Shown here piece by piece: positions 1 through 10,120 of a stretch of DNA of 64,000 bases; positions within the stretch are counted from its first letter, which is position 1; each line of letters begins with the position of its first letter. A program made the position numbers and the translations under genes. This DNA is from Ottelia alismoides (taxonomy: Eukaryota; Streptophyta; Magnoliopsida; Alismatales; Hydrocharitaceae): positions 1 to 64,000 of the forward strand of contig JAZKJV010007258.1 of the NCBI GenBank assembly GCA_037367405.1. Reading direction: 5' to 3'. The notes beneath the pieces were generated by a model, which did no database searches, was not told the origin of the DNA, and saw only the letters and a program-made list of their open reading frames with translations.

Positions 1-515
1 TGTCTGGTGATAGTTTATAGAAAAGTTTTCCCACCATCTCTCTATATCTTCTCCTATCAGCCTCATTTGTATCATCATCATATAACTTCATGCTAGGATC
101 CATTGGAGTAGTCGAGGGTCGACAGGCAATCATGCCTATCTCAACAAGCATGTCTTTAATATACTTCCTTTGGGTCATCAAGAGGACCTACGCATTCCTA
201 GCAAATTCCAACCCCAGAAGATATCGTAGGGTACCAACGCTTTTGCCATCTTTATTCCCCGCATATCATCTCTCGTAACAAGTATATCATCAACATAAAC
301 CATGATAACAATAGTACCTCTGGGAGTCTTCTGAACAAAGAATGATCTGCATTTAATCTTTTGAACCCTTGCTTCTGAATTAGGTCAGAAAGCTTCTGAA
401 ACCATGCCTGCGGGTTTTGTATAAGGCCATATATTGCCTTGTGAAGTCTACACACCATCTGACTCTCCCCCTCAGTAGCGAACCCCGGAGGCTGCTACAT
501 GTAGACTTCTTCCTG
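1..515 (-). pseudogene. Ty1/copia reverse transcriptase fragment (element F)
   Basis: On the minus strand this encodes a copia RT palm region: a segment equivalent to LQEEVYM at about 515-495, VCRLHKAIYGL at about 450-420, then MVYVDDILVT at about 302-273 with the catalytic YVDD kept, and MDPSMKLYDDDT near position 100. The best open piece is 252-458. In-frame stops and frameshifts follow the YVDD motif, so it is dead. It closely resembles the RT of element E at 61800-62340 and runs off the left edge of the window. It lies downstream (in minus-strand order) of RNase H, which is the reverse of normal copia order. The family assignment is firm; the exact ends are approximate. Confidence 0.85.
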
Positions 516-830
516 CAGATCCTCATACATCTATGTACTTGCTTGTGTCATGGCCCTGTATTCAGATTCAACACTCGATCTAGCCACCACTGTTTCTTTC
601 TTGCTTTTCCAAGAAACCAAAGAACTGCCAACCAATTCTGCAAAATCTGAAGTAGACTTCCGTTCCTTAGAGCATCCTGCATAATCCGCATCAACACATG
701 CAGAAACTGAGATATTTGTTTCTTTTCTGAACAGTAGTCCTGCACCTGGAGACGACTTTAGGTACCTCAATGTCATGTATATGGCATCCATGTGTACCTG
801 CCTAGGTTGTTCCATGAACTGACTAAGATT
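516..830 (-). pseudogene. Ty1/copia RNase H fragment (element F)
   Basis: The minus strand encodes MEQPRQVHMDAIYM, then ADYAGCSKERKST and SSVESEYRAMTQ, the usual C-terminal RNase H segment of copia Pol (open over 531-815). It matches the RNase H of element E (62418-62700) motif for motif. The upstream end at about 828 is joined directly to a 5' leader and LTR, so gag, protease, integrase and RT are missing in front of it. The downstream end (about 516-531) runs straight into the beginning of RT. This looks like an internally deleted and rearranged copy. Confidence 0.85.
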
Positions 831-880
831 GGGTGGAGGCCGGCGGCGGGAGGTGGAGGGGCGGCTAGGGTTTGGGTGGT

Positions 881-893
881 GGCTTTGATCCCA
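881..893 (-). promoter_or_regulatory. Primer-binding site of element F (Met-initiator tRNA type)
   Basis: Minus strand reads TGGGATCAAAGCC immediately after the LTR end, a degenerate form of TGGTATCAGAGCC, the site that pairs with the 3' end of initiator tRNA-Met in plant copia elements. It is followed by about 50 bases of GC-rich leader (831-880) before the RNase H fragment. Confidence 0.6.
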
Positions 894-1034
894 TGTTGGA
901 GGAAATGCGATAATTGTTTATTCCAAAGAACCCTAGGCTCTCTTATATAGAGAAGGCCTATGGGTAAATTACATAAGACGGAAGAAAGAAATAAAATATA
1001 ACAGAAGAGTACATATAGTCTGGAAATATCTTAC
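894..1034 (-). repeat. LTR of element F
   Basis: About 141 bp that match the 145-bp LTR of element E (63016-63160) in reverse orientation. They share the segment TATATAAGAGAGCCTAGGG, the GGAATAAAC motif and the CAACA end. The minus-strand TATA box TATATAAG lies at 942-949. The outer (U3) end near 1034 is only approximate because the terminal TG is not recognisable. Confidence 0.65.
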
Positions 1035-1123
1035 TTATTCTCGTTATTTTCTATTCCACTGTAAATCTGTATAGTTAATTCAATCAAGGAATCGACTTTA
1101 ATCGTATTGTTTATGTTTTTCAG

Positions 1124-1188
1124 GTGAAGATGAGCAATTCGAAGAGGAGAGAGAATTGATTATCAAAGAAATAAAAAGTTTAGGCTGA
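1124..1188 (+). other. Exon-like orphan, possible last coding exon of a host gene
   Basis: A T-rich stretch ending in AG at 1122-1123 resembles a 3' splice site. It is followed by an open frame (phase: two bases, then codons) encoding EDEQFEEERELIIKEIKSLG and a TGA at 1186-1188. The composition is unlike the neighbouring retroelement DNA and the peptide looks like an acidic/basic helical C-terminus. I do not recognise the protein. Upstream exons are absent: the copia fragment F lies immediately to the left. It could be a chance match to splice and coding patterns. Confidence 0.25.
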
Positions 1189-2688
1189 ATGGCATCATCT
1201 TATCAATATTTATCTCATGTAAATGAATTTTATTTTTAATATGCATCTTTCGATTCACTTTGTAATAGGGAATGAGCTTAAGCTTCGTCTTTCACATCCA
1301 TGTAAATGTTTGTATCGGTATAATGATTATTCTTATTGGTGTCAAACTTTCGAATACAGGGACAATTGTTCTGATATTTCTCAAAATAAGGAACCCTTTT
1401 GTCATGTGAAATCCGTAGCATTATTTGGTAAAGAACTCAGGTTTTTGCTAGAAGGATGCTTTGTACCAATAGGATTTAGAGGCTTTGATTTCTGATTGAG
1501 ACAATATCGTATTCATATAATGAGGACATGTTTGTGCATATTATATTTTGACTTTTGAACTCACGGTTACCCATTTGAAAATAATAAGTTGGATACCCAA
1601 TTAGCCATGGGCCATGCCCCATGAAAAAACCCAAATGAGAATGGGTACCCTTCAGTACTGGTTGTAAGTTTCCATGCCACCCTCATTTTATTCAAAGAGT
1701 GCAAGAGGTTAGTTACAGATATGGATGCAAGTGTTTTGTCATTGTTATCTATTTTATAATATGAATATGGAAGTGGATACATGTATATGACCAATAAAAA
1801 TGTGGTGCCAAATTTTTAAAAATGGATTTGTATATGAGATCGGATATAGATTTAGAAATATTGCATAGATTGCGTTATTGGTTAATAGTATTCTCAGTAA
1901 TTTCGAGGATCCAGTATCCATTGCATTCAATAAAGGAAAATATTACATTGACGCACTGATGAAGAATAGAGCTTTTACATCCGAAGAAGTGGCCCACGTG
2001 ACCTTCAAACATCATTAATGCTACCTCTAATGTTCTTAAGAGCTTTCTCTTTGGTCTTTCTGTGGTGCGGTGGTCTTCTCTTAGGAGGCTTCCATTTATG
2101 AGTATCCCGTTCATGCATAAACTCATGCTCAATGAAGTTAACATCATTCTTGTCGTCGAACTCTTCTGTCCTCATTAAAGAAATCTGTTGGGTGAAATTA
2201 TTCGATTGCACTTCCAACGCTTCAGTGTGTAGTGAGCATATAAGTTGGTTATTCGGATGTATCCAAGGAGACATGAGTTTCCATATGATTATCAAGCAGT
2301 TTTGTAGGTTCCTTCGATGCAATATGAGGGGCAGAGCCCTATTCTTGCAAATTCGTGCTATTGTTTTTGCTAAGTTGGGGATGTAAAGAAATTTTGTGCC
2401 GGTGGCAAAAAAATCTCTTTCAATTTAAAAGGAACTGGAGAAATATTCATGTAAAAATACGGAAGCCAAAATATGAATACCCAAATACAACAATGAAACA
2501 GATATTAGAAACCTCAAATACAACAATGAATCATGTTTAAGATATCTATATACCTATTTGCATCCCTCTTTTGGACTAGGGTTATCATGTCTTGCAGCTT
2601 CAATCCATACCAATATCTACAATCTGCTTTCACTTGCAATGTATTCATTCATTCGAACAAATCATTTGTCTCATGGGTAAAATGTATA
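1189..2688. other. Anonymous AT-rich stretch, no supported gene
   Basis: Short open frames exist (for example minus strand 2005-2322, with a basic stretch KWKPPKRRPPHH), but none shows a domain I recognise and none is longer than about 105 codons. If 1124-1188 is a real terminal exon, the first few hundred bases here would be its 3' UTR. I see no LTR, PBS or inverted-repeat structure in this stretch. Confidence 0.4.
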
Positions 2689-3038
2689 TGCTACCAGAGT
2701 AGCTAACTTGGTTACTCCAATCCTTTTTTCTAATTTTTTACGATATTTTTTAAAAAACTTCTGGAAGATTTAATGACATATTGTCATGTTGTCATTCAAA
2801 TTTTGTGAAAAACTGGCATTCCTAATATGCTCATCTGGAAGGGGTCAATTTCAACAATTTTGAGACCATCAAATTTGGTAGGCTTGATGGATGGGAAAGC
2901 AATCTCGAATTGAGTCAAAATTTGAATGACAATATCATGAAAATATTTGATTTAAAACTCCCAAGTGTTTTTAGAAATATCATGATAAAGTAAAGATAAT
3001 AATGTGGGAGTAGCCAAGTCAACTACTCTCTAGTAGCA
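2689..3038. mobile_element. MITE-like element with long diverged terminal inverted repeats
   Basis: The left end starts TGCTACCAGAGTAGCTAACT. The reverse complement of the right end starts TGCTACTAGAGAGTAGTTGA, and the similarity continues inward for about 125 bp to a shared GTCATTCAAATTTT (left ~2800-2816, right ~2917-2930). The central ~100 bp are unique and there is no coding capacity. The arms differ at many positions, so the copy is old. I cannot see a convincing target-site duplication: the right flank is microsatellite. Confidence 0.6.
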
Positions 3039-3236
3039 CGCTCACGTGCCGCACAACCCACACACAACCCACCTCGCACATGCACGCCTGCACACACAAA
3101 CATCCCGCACGCATGCATGCACGCATGTGCCCGCTCGCACGTACTCACACACACACATCCCATATGTGCGCATGCATGCATGCATGCAATACACTTCGTA
3201 CGCACTCGTATGCTTGCAAACACCCACCCACGCATG
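3039..3236. repeat. Left half of a split CA/CG-rich microsatellite
   Basis: Alternating purine-pyrimidine DNA made of CACA, CGCA and GCATGCATGC runs. It stops at 3236, where element G begins, and the same kind of tract resumes at 23241 beyond G. The last five bases (3232-3236, GCATG) are the left target-site duplication of G. Such tracts can adopt Z-DNA. Confidence 0.85.
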
Positions 3237-5938
3237 TGAAGGTTATGGAGAAAACCTTAAGCGCATCACGGAAGCATGAAGATCGCATCATATGCGATCA
3301 TGAGTGACTAGTCGTACTAGTTGCTCCTAGGCAACGGAATTTAAAAAATTTTTAAGCGATGAAATTAAACGACCCGAGAACAGTTCTCGAATCATTTCAT
3401 CTAAACCACATAGAAGATATAGGAATGCCTCTTGAAGCGTGGTTGCGATCGAAGCCTCTAAACAAGACACCACTTGTCTAAAGTTCGATCCGACAGCGGA
3501 GACGCTTGCGAGCGCATTGATTAGATGTATCCTTCTCGCAATCCAAGATGCTGATCCAAGCGACGGATCTCCTGATTTCGAAACACGAAATCTAAATTCT
3601 TCTATGTGTACTAGAAGCATCGAGGAAGACGAAGATCCACGAGCAGTCAAAGCGGCAGCACGATGACGTAGCAACCACGACGATCCTCTCTTAGTCAAAA
3701 AGGGGATGACAACTTTAGAGAGAGAAAGAGAGAGAGAGAGAGAGAAAGTGGGGTGTGTATGATGAGAGAAAGAGAGATTGTGAATTCTATGATGTAAAAG
3801 AAGAGCTAGGGTTGCCTCTTCTTTTATAATATTTTGGGATTCCATGGATCACAATCCATGGACAACACAAATCCAGTGGTTGATATTGATTTGTGTTTCT
3901 TTCAATGGCCATGATTTTATTGTAAAAAATACAACAACATTAATTTAATTAAATTAATTATATTGAATAATTATAAATATAAATTAATTCAATCAAATCA
4001 ATAGGAATTAAAGGATTAGGAGAGGAGGTAAGCTCCTTCTAATTAAGGGGGTGGATGGCCACCTTGAATTAGGACTAGAGTGGTTGTCTCACTCCCCTGA
4101 TGGAAGGAGCTTTCTCTTTTCCAATTATGTGAGTTTGTGTATCTCACATAATCCTTTAATTGTTTGCAATAATTTTTAGGAAAATTGTGGCTGAGATAGG
4201 AGAGGTATGATGGCCATTGGGATCACTATCGGTCCCTCTCTTAACCACCATGTGAAGCTCTTGAGGAAGTCTATAGTTCGGGTATGGAGAGAGATCGAAG
4301 CAACGAATGAGGTTGGGGCCATTGCAAATTGTTTCACAACTATAAATCCAAATTATTTTGTGATAAATTCAATCATGCCATTGAAAATTGTGAATCATAT
4401 TCACACACCCAAAAAAAATGTAAATTCCATTTTGAATATTGTCTAATGTGAATCCAATTCACATCAACATTTAAATTATAAATTCTATTTACAAATAGCT
4501 CTCTCTAATATATTATAAATCACATACATAATATATATTATTAATATGGATAGTACTATCCACATTATTCATATCCATGATAATTAAATTACATATAATT
4601 ATATTGGATCATCATTCTCATGCATCTAATTAATATGAATCACATTCGCATTATTCATGACAATTAAATCACATTTAATTATCAAATTCTCAATGCATAG
4701 ATATATATTTCATTAATAGAATTATTCTTGATCTCTTTCAAGAATAATGTGCTTTCTCTGCGGATTATCTTGGAGATAAGGACATGGTGGTTGCACGTTC
4801 CATGTACAGTGACTTAGATATTGAGATCATATCTCAAATCCAAATCTTTGGGACCTCTCATAGATGTTTGATTGAATCAAAATCGCAGATCTAATCTTCT
4901 CATTGCATCTGAATCACATTTAGATCGATGACCAACATTTGGACTAAGGTCAGATCACTTCTCTACTAAAAGGAGTTACTAAAATACAAATCGGGTTCAT
5001 CACTCCCTTGGAATGGAAGCACCATGGTTATATAATCGTTTATTGATTACATCACTCTCGAGTATTCCTAAAATTCGTACATCTTGCATATTGGAAGACC
5101 TAAAATAAACCCGAAGATTTAGATTAATTATACACTATCTCCTTTAGGGTTTCATCATTAAGTTTCTCATTCGATTATTGGGAGTTGGTATCGATTATAT
5201 GCTTTCCAAAAGCATATCTCATACCTACAAATTCTTGTCATGCATCAAGGCAAGATGCCCATGCATGGAATTTGATTGGTTTCAATACCTCATGAGTGAG
5301 CTCGTCTTCTGATTCACAAGTGAACTGGTATGATCCCTTTGAGAAATCGTATTATTAATATGACCTTGTATGCACACGAACTCATTGGTGTATAGACCTT
5401 GATTAGGCCATCAACCTATCGATCTGCCTAATGTACATACTCAGACATATAACAATGCATTTGTCTCCGATCAGAGGTTGCATGCCTATATCGTGACAAT
5501 ATACGACCTAGGTCTTGGTTATCTCAATCTCATTTAAGTCAACTCTTTGAGCTAAATTATCTTACACCTCCGAATCTCTATTCCTATGTAGAGGACCTGC
5601 ATCAAGAGCTCGGTTAGATATGAGCCTTTAGAGAAGGATTGCCATCTCCTTCAGCTGGAGATCATCTCTTAATAATCATTTGATAGGAATCCTCAGTCTA
5701 ACTCCTTAGATATTCGTCCAAGTACCAGCCTCTATGATTCCACCATTGAATCAACAGTAGTATGGTCATTAAGATGGCCATGATACATAATCTTAATTGT
5801 ACTATGGGACCCTATAGTACATTCATTCATTTAATATCAGACAGTAAAGTGAAATAAATCAATAAATTTATTGATATATCAAAGATTACAATAATATTTA
5901 TTGTAGAAATGGTTTTCCTCAGGCTTACATGACTAACA
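3237..5938 (-). repeat. 3' LTR of element G
   Basis: Plus strand runs TGAAGGTTATGG to GACTAACA, i.e. minus strand starts TGTTAGTC and ends in TTCA. The minus-strand TATA box TATAAAAG is at 3821-3828. The segment 4400-4700 is a chain of short AT-rich palindromes (see the H LTRs). A GA-repeat lies at 3720-3746. A minus-strand frame of 172 codons (3327-3845) is open and similar to the frame at 9546-10094 in H. The LTR is homologous along its length to the H LTRs, so G and H are sister families. Confidence 0.85.
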
Positions 5939-5955
5939 ATCTCCCACTAGTCCTC
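5939..5955 (-). promoter_or_regulatory. Polypurine tract of element G
   Basis: Minus strand GAGGACTAGTGGGAGAT directly precedes the LTR start TGTTAG. The core CTAGTGGGAGAT is shared with the polypurine tract of element H (15632-15643). It primes plus-strand DNA synthesis. Confidence 0.75.
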
Positions 5956-7508
5956 AGAACCATTCAGGTACAATACTTAAACCCATACTCATTACAAGCT
6001 GGTTGAAAACCTTTTGTGTCAAAGGTTTGGTAAGGGGATCAACAACATTTTTAGCAGAGGCTGCCTTGGTGATGATGATGTCACCACGCTTTTGAATCTC
6101 CTGAATGTTATGGTATTTCGTTTCCATGTGCTTGCTCTTTTGATGTCATATGGGTTCCCTCGCCTGAGCTATGGCTCATGTATTATGGTAGAGTAGATGG
6201 ATGGTATTATCAGAGAAAATTACACCGAGTTCTTGGATGAACTTGCGCAACCACACCACTTTCTTTGCAGCATTCGATGCGGCAATGTATTCAGCTTCCA
6301 TTGTATAATCAGTTGCAGTGTACCGCTTCTTGTTTTTCCAGCTCACAACACCACCATTCAATACAAACCCTGATGTTGACTTTCGATCATCAATATCAGA
6401 CTGGAAGTTAGAATTTGTGTATCCAAAGACTTGGAGATCACCATTTCCATAGATCGAGATGTAATCTTGCGTCCGTCTTAGATACTTGAAGATGTTCTTC
6501 ATTGCATTCCACTGTTGCTCTCCATAGCAGGATTGGTAACGTCTTACCACTCCTACTGCACAAAAGATATCTGGCCTTATGCACATCATAGCATATATTA
6601 GGCTTCCCACAACTGATGCATAGGGGCACCTAGCCATCGCTTTCTTATCCTCAACACTTTGAAGACCCATCCCTTTAGATAGGTGGATACCATGTCTTAA
6701 CGGAAGGAAGCCTTTCTTGGAATTCTCCATATGGAAGCGTTCCAAGATCTTCTTAATGCACCCATGTCGTGACAACCCCAAAATCCTCTTCTCTTTGTTT
6801 CTGAATAGCTTAAGACTTAAGATATAAGAGGCTTTTCCAAAATCTTTCATCTTGAAGGTATGGGATATCCAAATCTTAACATTAGTCATTATCCCTATAT
6901 CATTCCCAATGATAAGGATGCCATCTACGTAAAGTATGATGAACACAATGGCGCTCCCACTAAGCTTCTTGTATACACATGGTTCATCTGGATTCTGAAC
7001 AAAATCATAACTCTTTATGGTTTCGTCGAATCTGATGTTCCAGCTACGAGAATCTTGTTTGAGCATATAGATGAATTTATCCAGCTTGCATACTTTGCCT
7101 TCATCATATATAAATCCCTAGGACTACTCCATATAGATATCCTCCTTGAGGTATTCATTGACAAAATCTATCTTGACATCCATCTGTCAGATGTCGTAGT
7201 AAAGATATGCATCTATAGAAGGTAGTGCTCCGATGGACATAAGCATAGACACACGAGAGAACGTCTCAACGTAGTCGATGCCTTCTCTTTGTGTGTAGCC
7301 CTTTGATACGAGTCATGCCTTGAAGGTCTCTCCCTTCCCATTAGGTCCCCTTTTTCTCTTGAAAACCCATTTACATTTAATGGTTTTACCCCTATAGGTA
7401 GATTCTCTAGGGTCCATACACCATTCTTATGCATGGAGTCAATTTCAGACTTCATTTCTAGCATTCATTTAATAATGTCATGATCTGTGAATGCTTCATA
7501 GAATGAAG
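5956..7508 (-). pseudogene. Copia RT and RNase H of element G (part downstream of the H insertion)
   Basis: Minus strand, starting at the H insertion point: a segment with MKSEIDSMHKNGVW (about 7460), a frameshifted RT start, then a 296-codon open frame at 6176-7066 with RT and RNase H. The RT motif is ILYVDG: the second catalytic Asp is Gly (codon GGC at 6920-6922). RNase H has KSTSGFVLNGGVVSW and MEAEYIAAS, but GYTNSNFQ has Asn where copia elements usually have Asp. A tail with NVVDPLTKPL lies at about 6050. Dead copy. The upstream coding part continues beyond H, at 18239. Confidence 0.88.
7504..7508. repeat. Target-site duplication of H, left copy
   Basis: TGAAG directly left of the H 5' LTR; the identical TGAAG is at 18239-18243 after the 3' LTR. 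Joining the two flanks restores a continuous reading frame of element G across the site, which independently confirms the insertion. Confidence 0.9.
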
Positions 7509-8786
7509 TGTTGGACATGCGAGCCCACGGCGAGCTATTATGCAATAAATGTTATTGCAATTCATTCCTTAATCTGAAATAAAAAGTACATAGTTTGCAT
7601 AATAGGTCCCTTAGTACAATTAGGGTTATGTACCATGGCCATATTAATGATCATACAGCTGTTGATTCAATTATTGAATCATAGAGGCAGGTGCTTAGAT
7701 GAATATCTAATGAGTTAGATTGAGGACTCATCAAGCACCGTCAAATGATTATTAAGAAATGATCTCCAGCCTGAGTAGGAGATGGCAATCCTTTCTCAGT
7801 TAGGCTGATATCTGACCGACTTCTTGATGCAGGTCGTCTGCATAGGAATAGAGATTCGGAGGTGTCAGATTAGTTAGGTCAAAGAGTTGACTTAACGAGA
7901 TCGAGATAACCAAAGTCCGATATCATATGCTGTCATGATATAGGCACACATCCTCTGATCGGAGACAGATGTGTTACTATATGTCTGAGTATGTACATTT
8001 GGCAGACCAATAGGTTGATGACGTAATCAAGGTCTATACACCGGCGCGCTAGTGTGCATATAAGGGCATATGAGTAATACAATCTCTCAAAGGGATCATA
8101 CAGGTTCACTACTGAACCGGAAGACATGAGCTCACTCATGAGATATTGGGAAGAATCAAATTCCGTGCGCACGGTCGTCTCGCTTTGAAAGCTTGACTGA
8201 ATTTGTTGGTTTGATATATACTTTTGGAAAGTATATGATCAAGACCTAGGTATGATATATGCTTTTGGAAAGTATATGATCAATACCGACTCCCAGTGAT
8301 CGAATGAGAAACATACTGATAAAAACCATGAAGTAGACAGTATAAAGTTGATCCAATACTTCAGGTTTAATCTGGGTCTTCCAGTATGCAGGATGTACAG
8401 GTATTAGGAATACCTGAGGGTGATGTGATCATAGACGATTGTATAACCATGACGCTTCCATTCCTAGGGAGTGATGAAACGGGTCTGGATTTTAGTGACT
8501 CCTCTCAGTAGAGAAGTAATCTTATCTTAGTCCAATTATTCGACATTGATCTGAATATGATTCAGATGCAATGAGAAGATTAGATTTGCGGTCTTGATTT
8601 ATCAAGCATCTATGGGAGGCCTGCGATCTGGATTTGAGATATGATCTCAATATCCATGTCACTATACGTGGAACAATACAATCGCCCTGTCCTTATCTCC
8701 AAGTATTCGCGGAGAAAGCGCATTGTCCTTGAAAGAGTTCATGGATAATTCTATTGTTGATATATGTATCCGAGCAATGAGAAAAT

Positions 8787-9132
8787 GGATAATTGAATAT
8801 GATTTAATTATCATGAATAATATGAATTTGATTCATATTATAAGGAGAGTTATCTTAGATAATTAAATGTGATTCGATTATCAAAGATGTAAATAATGTG
8901 AATGTGATTCATATTATTTGAGCACAAGAGAATAAGTTATCCAATATAATTAAATGTGATTTAATTATTATTATGGATAAGAATAATGTGGATAGTAATA
9001 TCCAATTATTCATAATATACTATAAATGTGATTTATAATGTATTAGAGAGAGTTAAATATAATTTATAGATTAATTATTAATGTGTATTGGATACACATT
9101 GTCTAATTAATTGAAAATGTAAATTACATTTT
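8787..9132. repeat. Chain of short GTG-centred palindromes in U3 of H (5' LTR)
   Basis: At least eight consecutive palindromes of 17-40 nt: 8787-8812, 8818-8840, 8858-8882, 8892-8918, 8946-8968, 8982-9010, 9017-9043, 9071-9110 and 9114-9132. Many have the form AAATgtgATTT with a three-base spacer. The same chain recurs in the 3' LTR (about 16920-17265), and a related one occurs in both G LTRs (about 4400-4700 and 21710-22040). Confidence 0.7.
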
Positions 9133-9525
9133 GTTTTGGGTTGTGAATATGATTCAAAATATTCCAATGTCAAGATTGCAATATTCCCATATTTAATTGA
9201 GAATTATTTTGGTGAATAAAGATCCCAACAAATAGTTGTTGGAAAATAAGTAGAGAGAAAATCAAGGAGATGTGCAATCTCATGGGAATCCATGAGATTT
9301 CCCTTCCAAAGAGGAAGGTTGATCTCTCTTTATTCCTCTCTCCTTATTTGATTCATTTAATATGGTATTAATATTTATTTGATTTATCAAATATATTTTT
9401 ATCAAATTAAATCACAAGTTGTTGGTTTTTACCAACAACAATCTTGACCATTGGATTGACATAAATCAATCTCATCCATTGATTTTATATGTCACATGGA
9501 TTGAGATCCATGGATCCCAAAACCC

Positions 9526-9533
9526 TATAAATA
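9526..9533 (+). promoter_or_regulatory. TATA box of the H 5' LTR
   Basis: TATAAATA in the context CCCTATAAATAGAGAGG; identical at 17660-17667 in the 3' LTR. Transcription would be expected to start around 9556-9560, which places the R region just upstream of the CT repeat. Confidence 0.75.
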
Positions 9534-10108
9534 GAGAGGCATACCATGCTCTCTATTTTACACACAATGCTTGAGAAGCATCTCTCTCTCTCATTCTCTC
9601 TAGAGGTCAGCCCTCTCTCTCCCTCTCATGGCCGTCCACCATGGATGCCATGGAGAGGTTCTCCATTGCCGCGGCATCGTCGTTATGCTGCCCGTTCTTC
9701 TGCTCGTGGATCTCTGTCTCCATCGGTGCGCCTCGCTCGTGAAGAAGACGTCGGATCTTGTGTGTCGAGATCAGGAGATCCGCCGCTTGGATCATCAACA
9801 TGGATTGCGAGAAGCACGCGGTTCATCCCTGCGCTCGCAAGCGTCTCCTCCGTCGGATCGGACTTGAGACAGGAGGTCTCTTCGTTTAGAGACTCAATCG
9901 CAACCACGCTTCAAGAGGTAATCCTATTACTTGTTTTTGGTTTAGACGAAACGATCCGAGAAGTGTTCTTGGATCATGTGGTTTCGTCGTATAAAATTTT
10001 TAAATTCCGCTGCATCGAGCAACTAGTGCGACTAGTCGCTCCTCGTCGTATTCGATACGACGCTCATGCTTCCGTGCTGCGCTTGAGGATCTAACCATAT
10101 CCTTCAAG

Positions 10109-10120
10109 TGGTATCAGAGC
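10109..10120 (+). promoter_or_regulatory. Primer-binding site of element H
   Basis: TGGTATCAGAGC, two bases after the LTR end. This is the perfect plant copia site for initiator tRNA-Met priming of minus-strand synthesis. Confidence 0.92.

Larger units (their letters stand above)
7509..10106 (+). repeat. 5' LTR of element H
   Basis: 2598 bp from TGTTGGACATGC to ATATCCTTCA, with TG...CA ends. U3 contains a chain of short palindromes (8787-9132). The TATA box is at 9526-9533 and a CT-rich run at 9578-9602 follows the expected start of transcription. A 182-codon frame opens at 9546. The 79-codon minus-strand frame at 7933-8172 is just an LTR shadow that recurs at 16068-16307. Confidence 0.92.

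Noticed and set aside
1223..1495. 90-codon plus-strand frame
   Set aside because: No domain or coding signature seen; could be 3' UTR of the exon-like sequence upstream or random.
2005..2322. 105-codon minus-strand frame with a basic patch
   Set aside because: No recognisable domain, no neighbouring motif, and an overlapping open frame on the other strand; not enough to call a gene.
3023..3235. Cys/His-rich small frames resembling a cysteine-rich peptide
   Set aside because: Direct translation of the CA/CG microsatellite; the same occurs at 23120-23398.
8787..9132. CRISPR-like array of spaced repeats
   Set aside because: The units are palindromes of differing sequence without identical repeats and unique spacers, inside an LTR of a plant retrotransposon.
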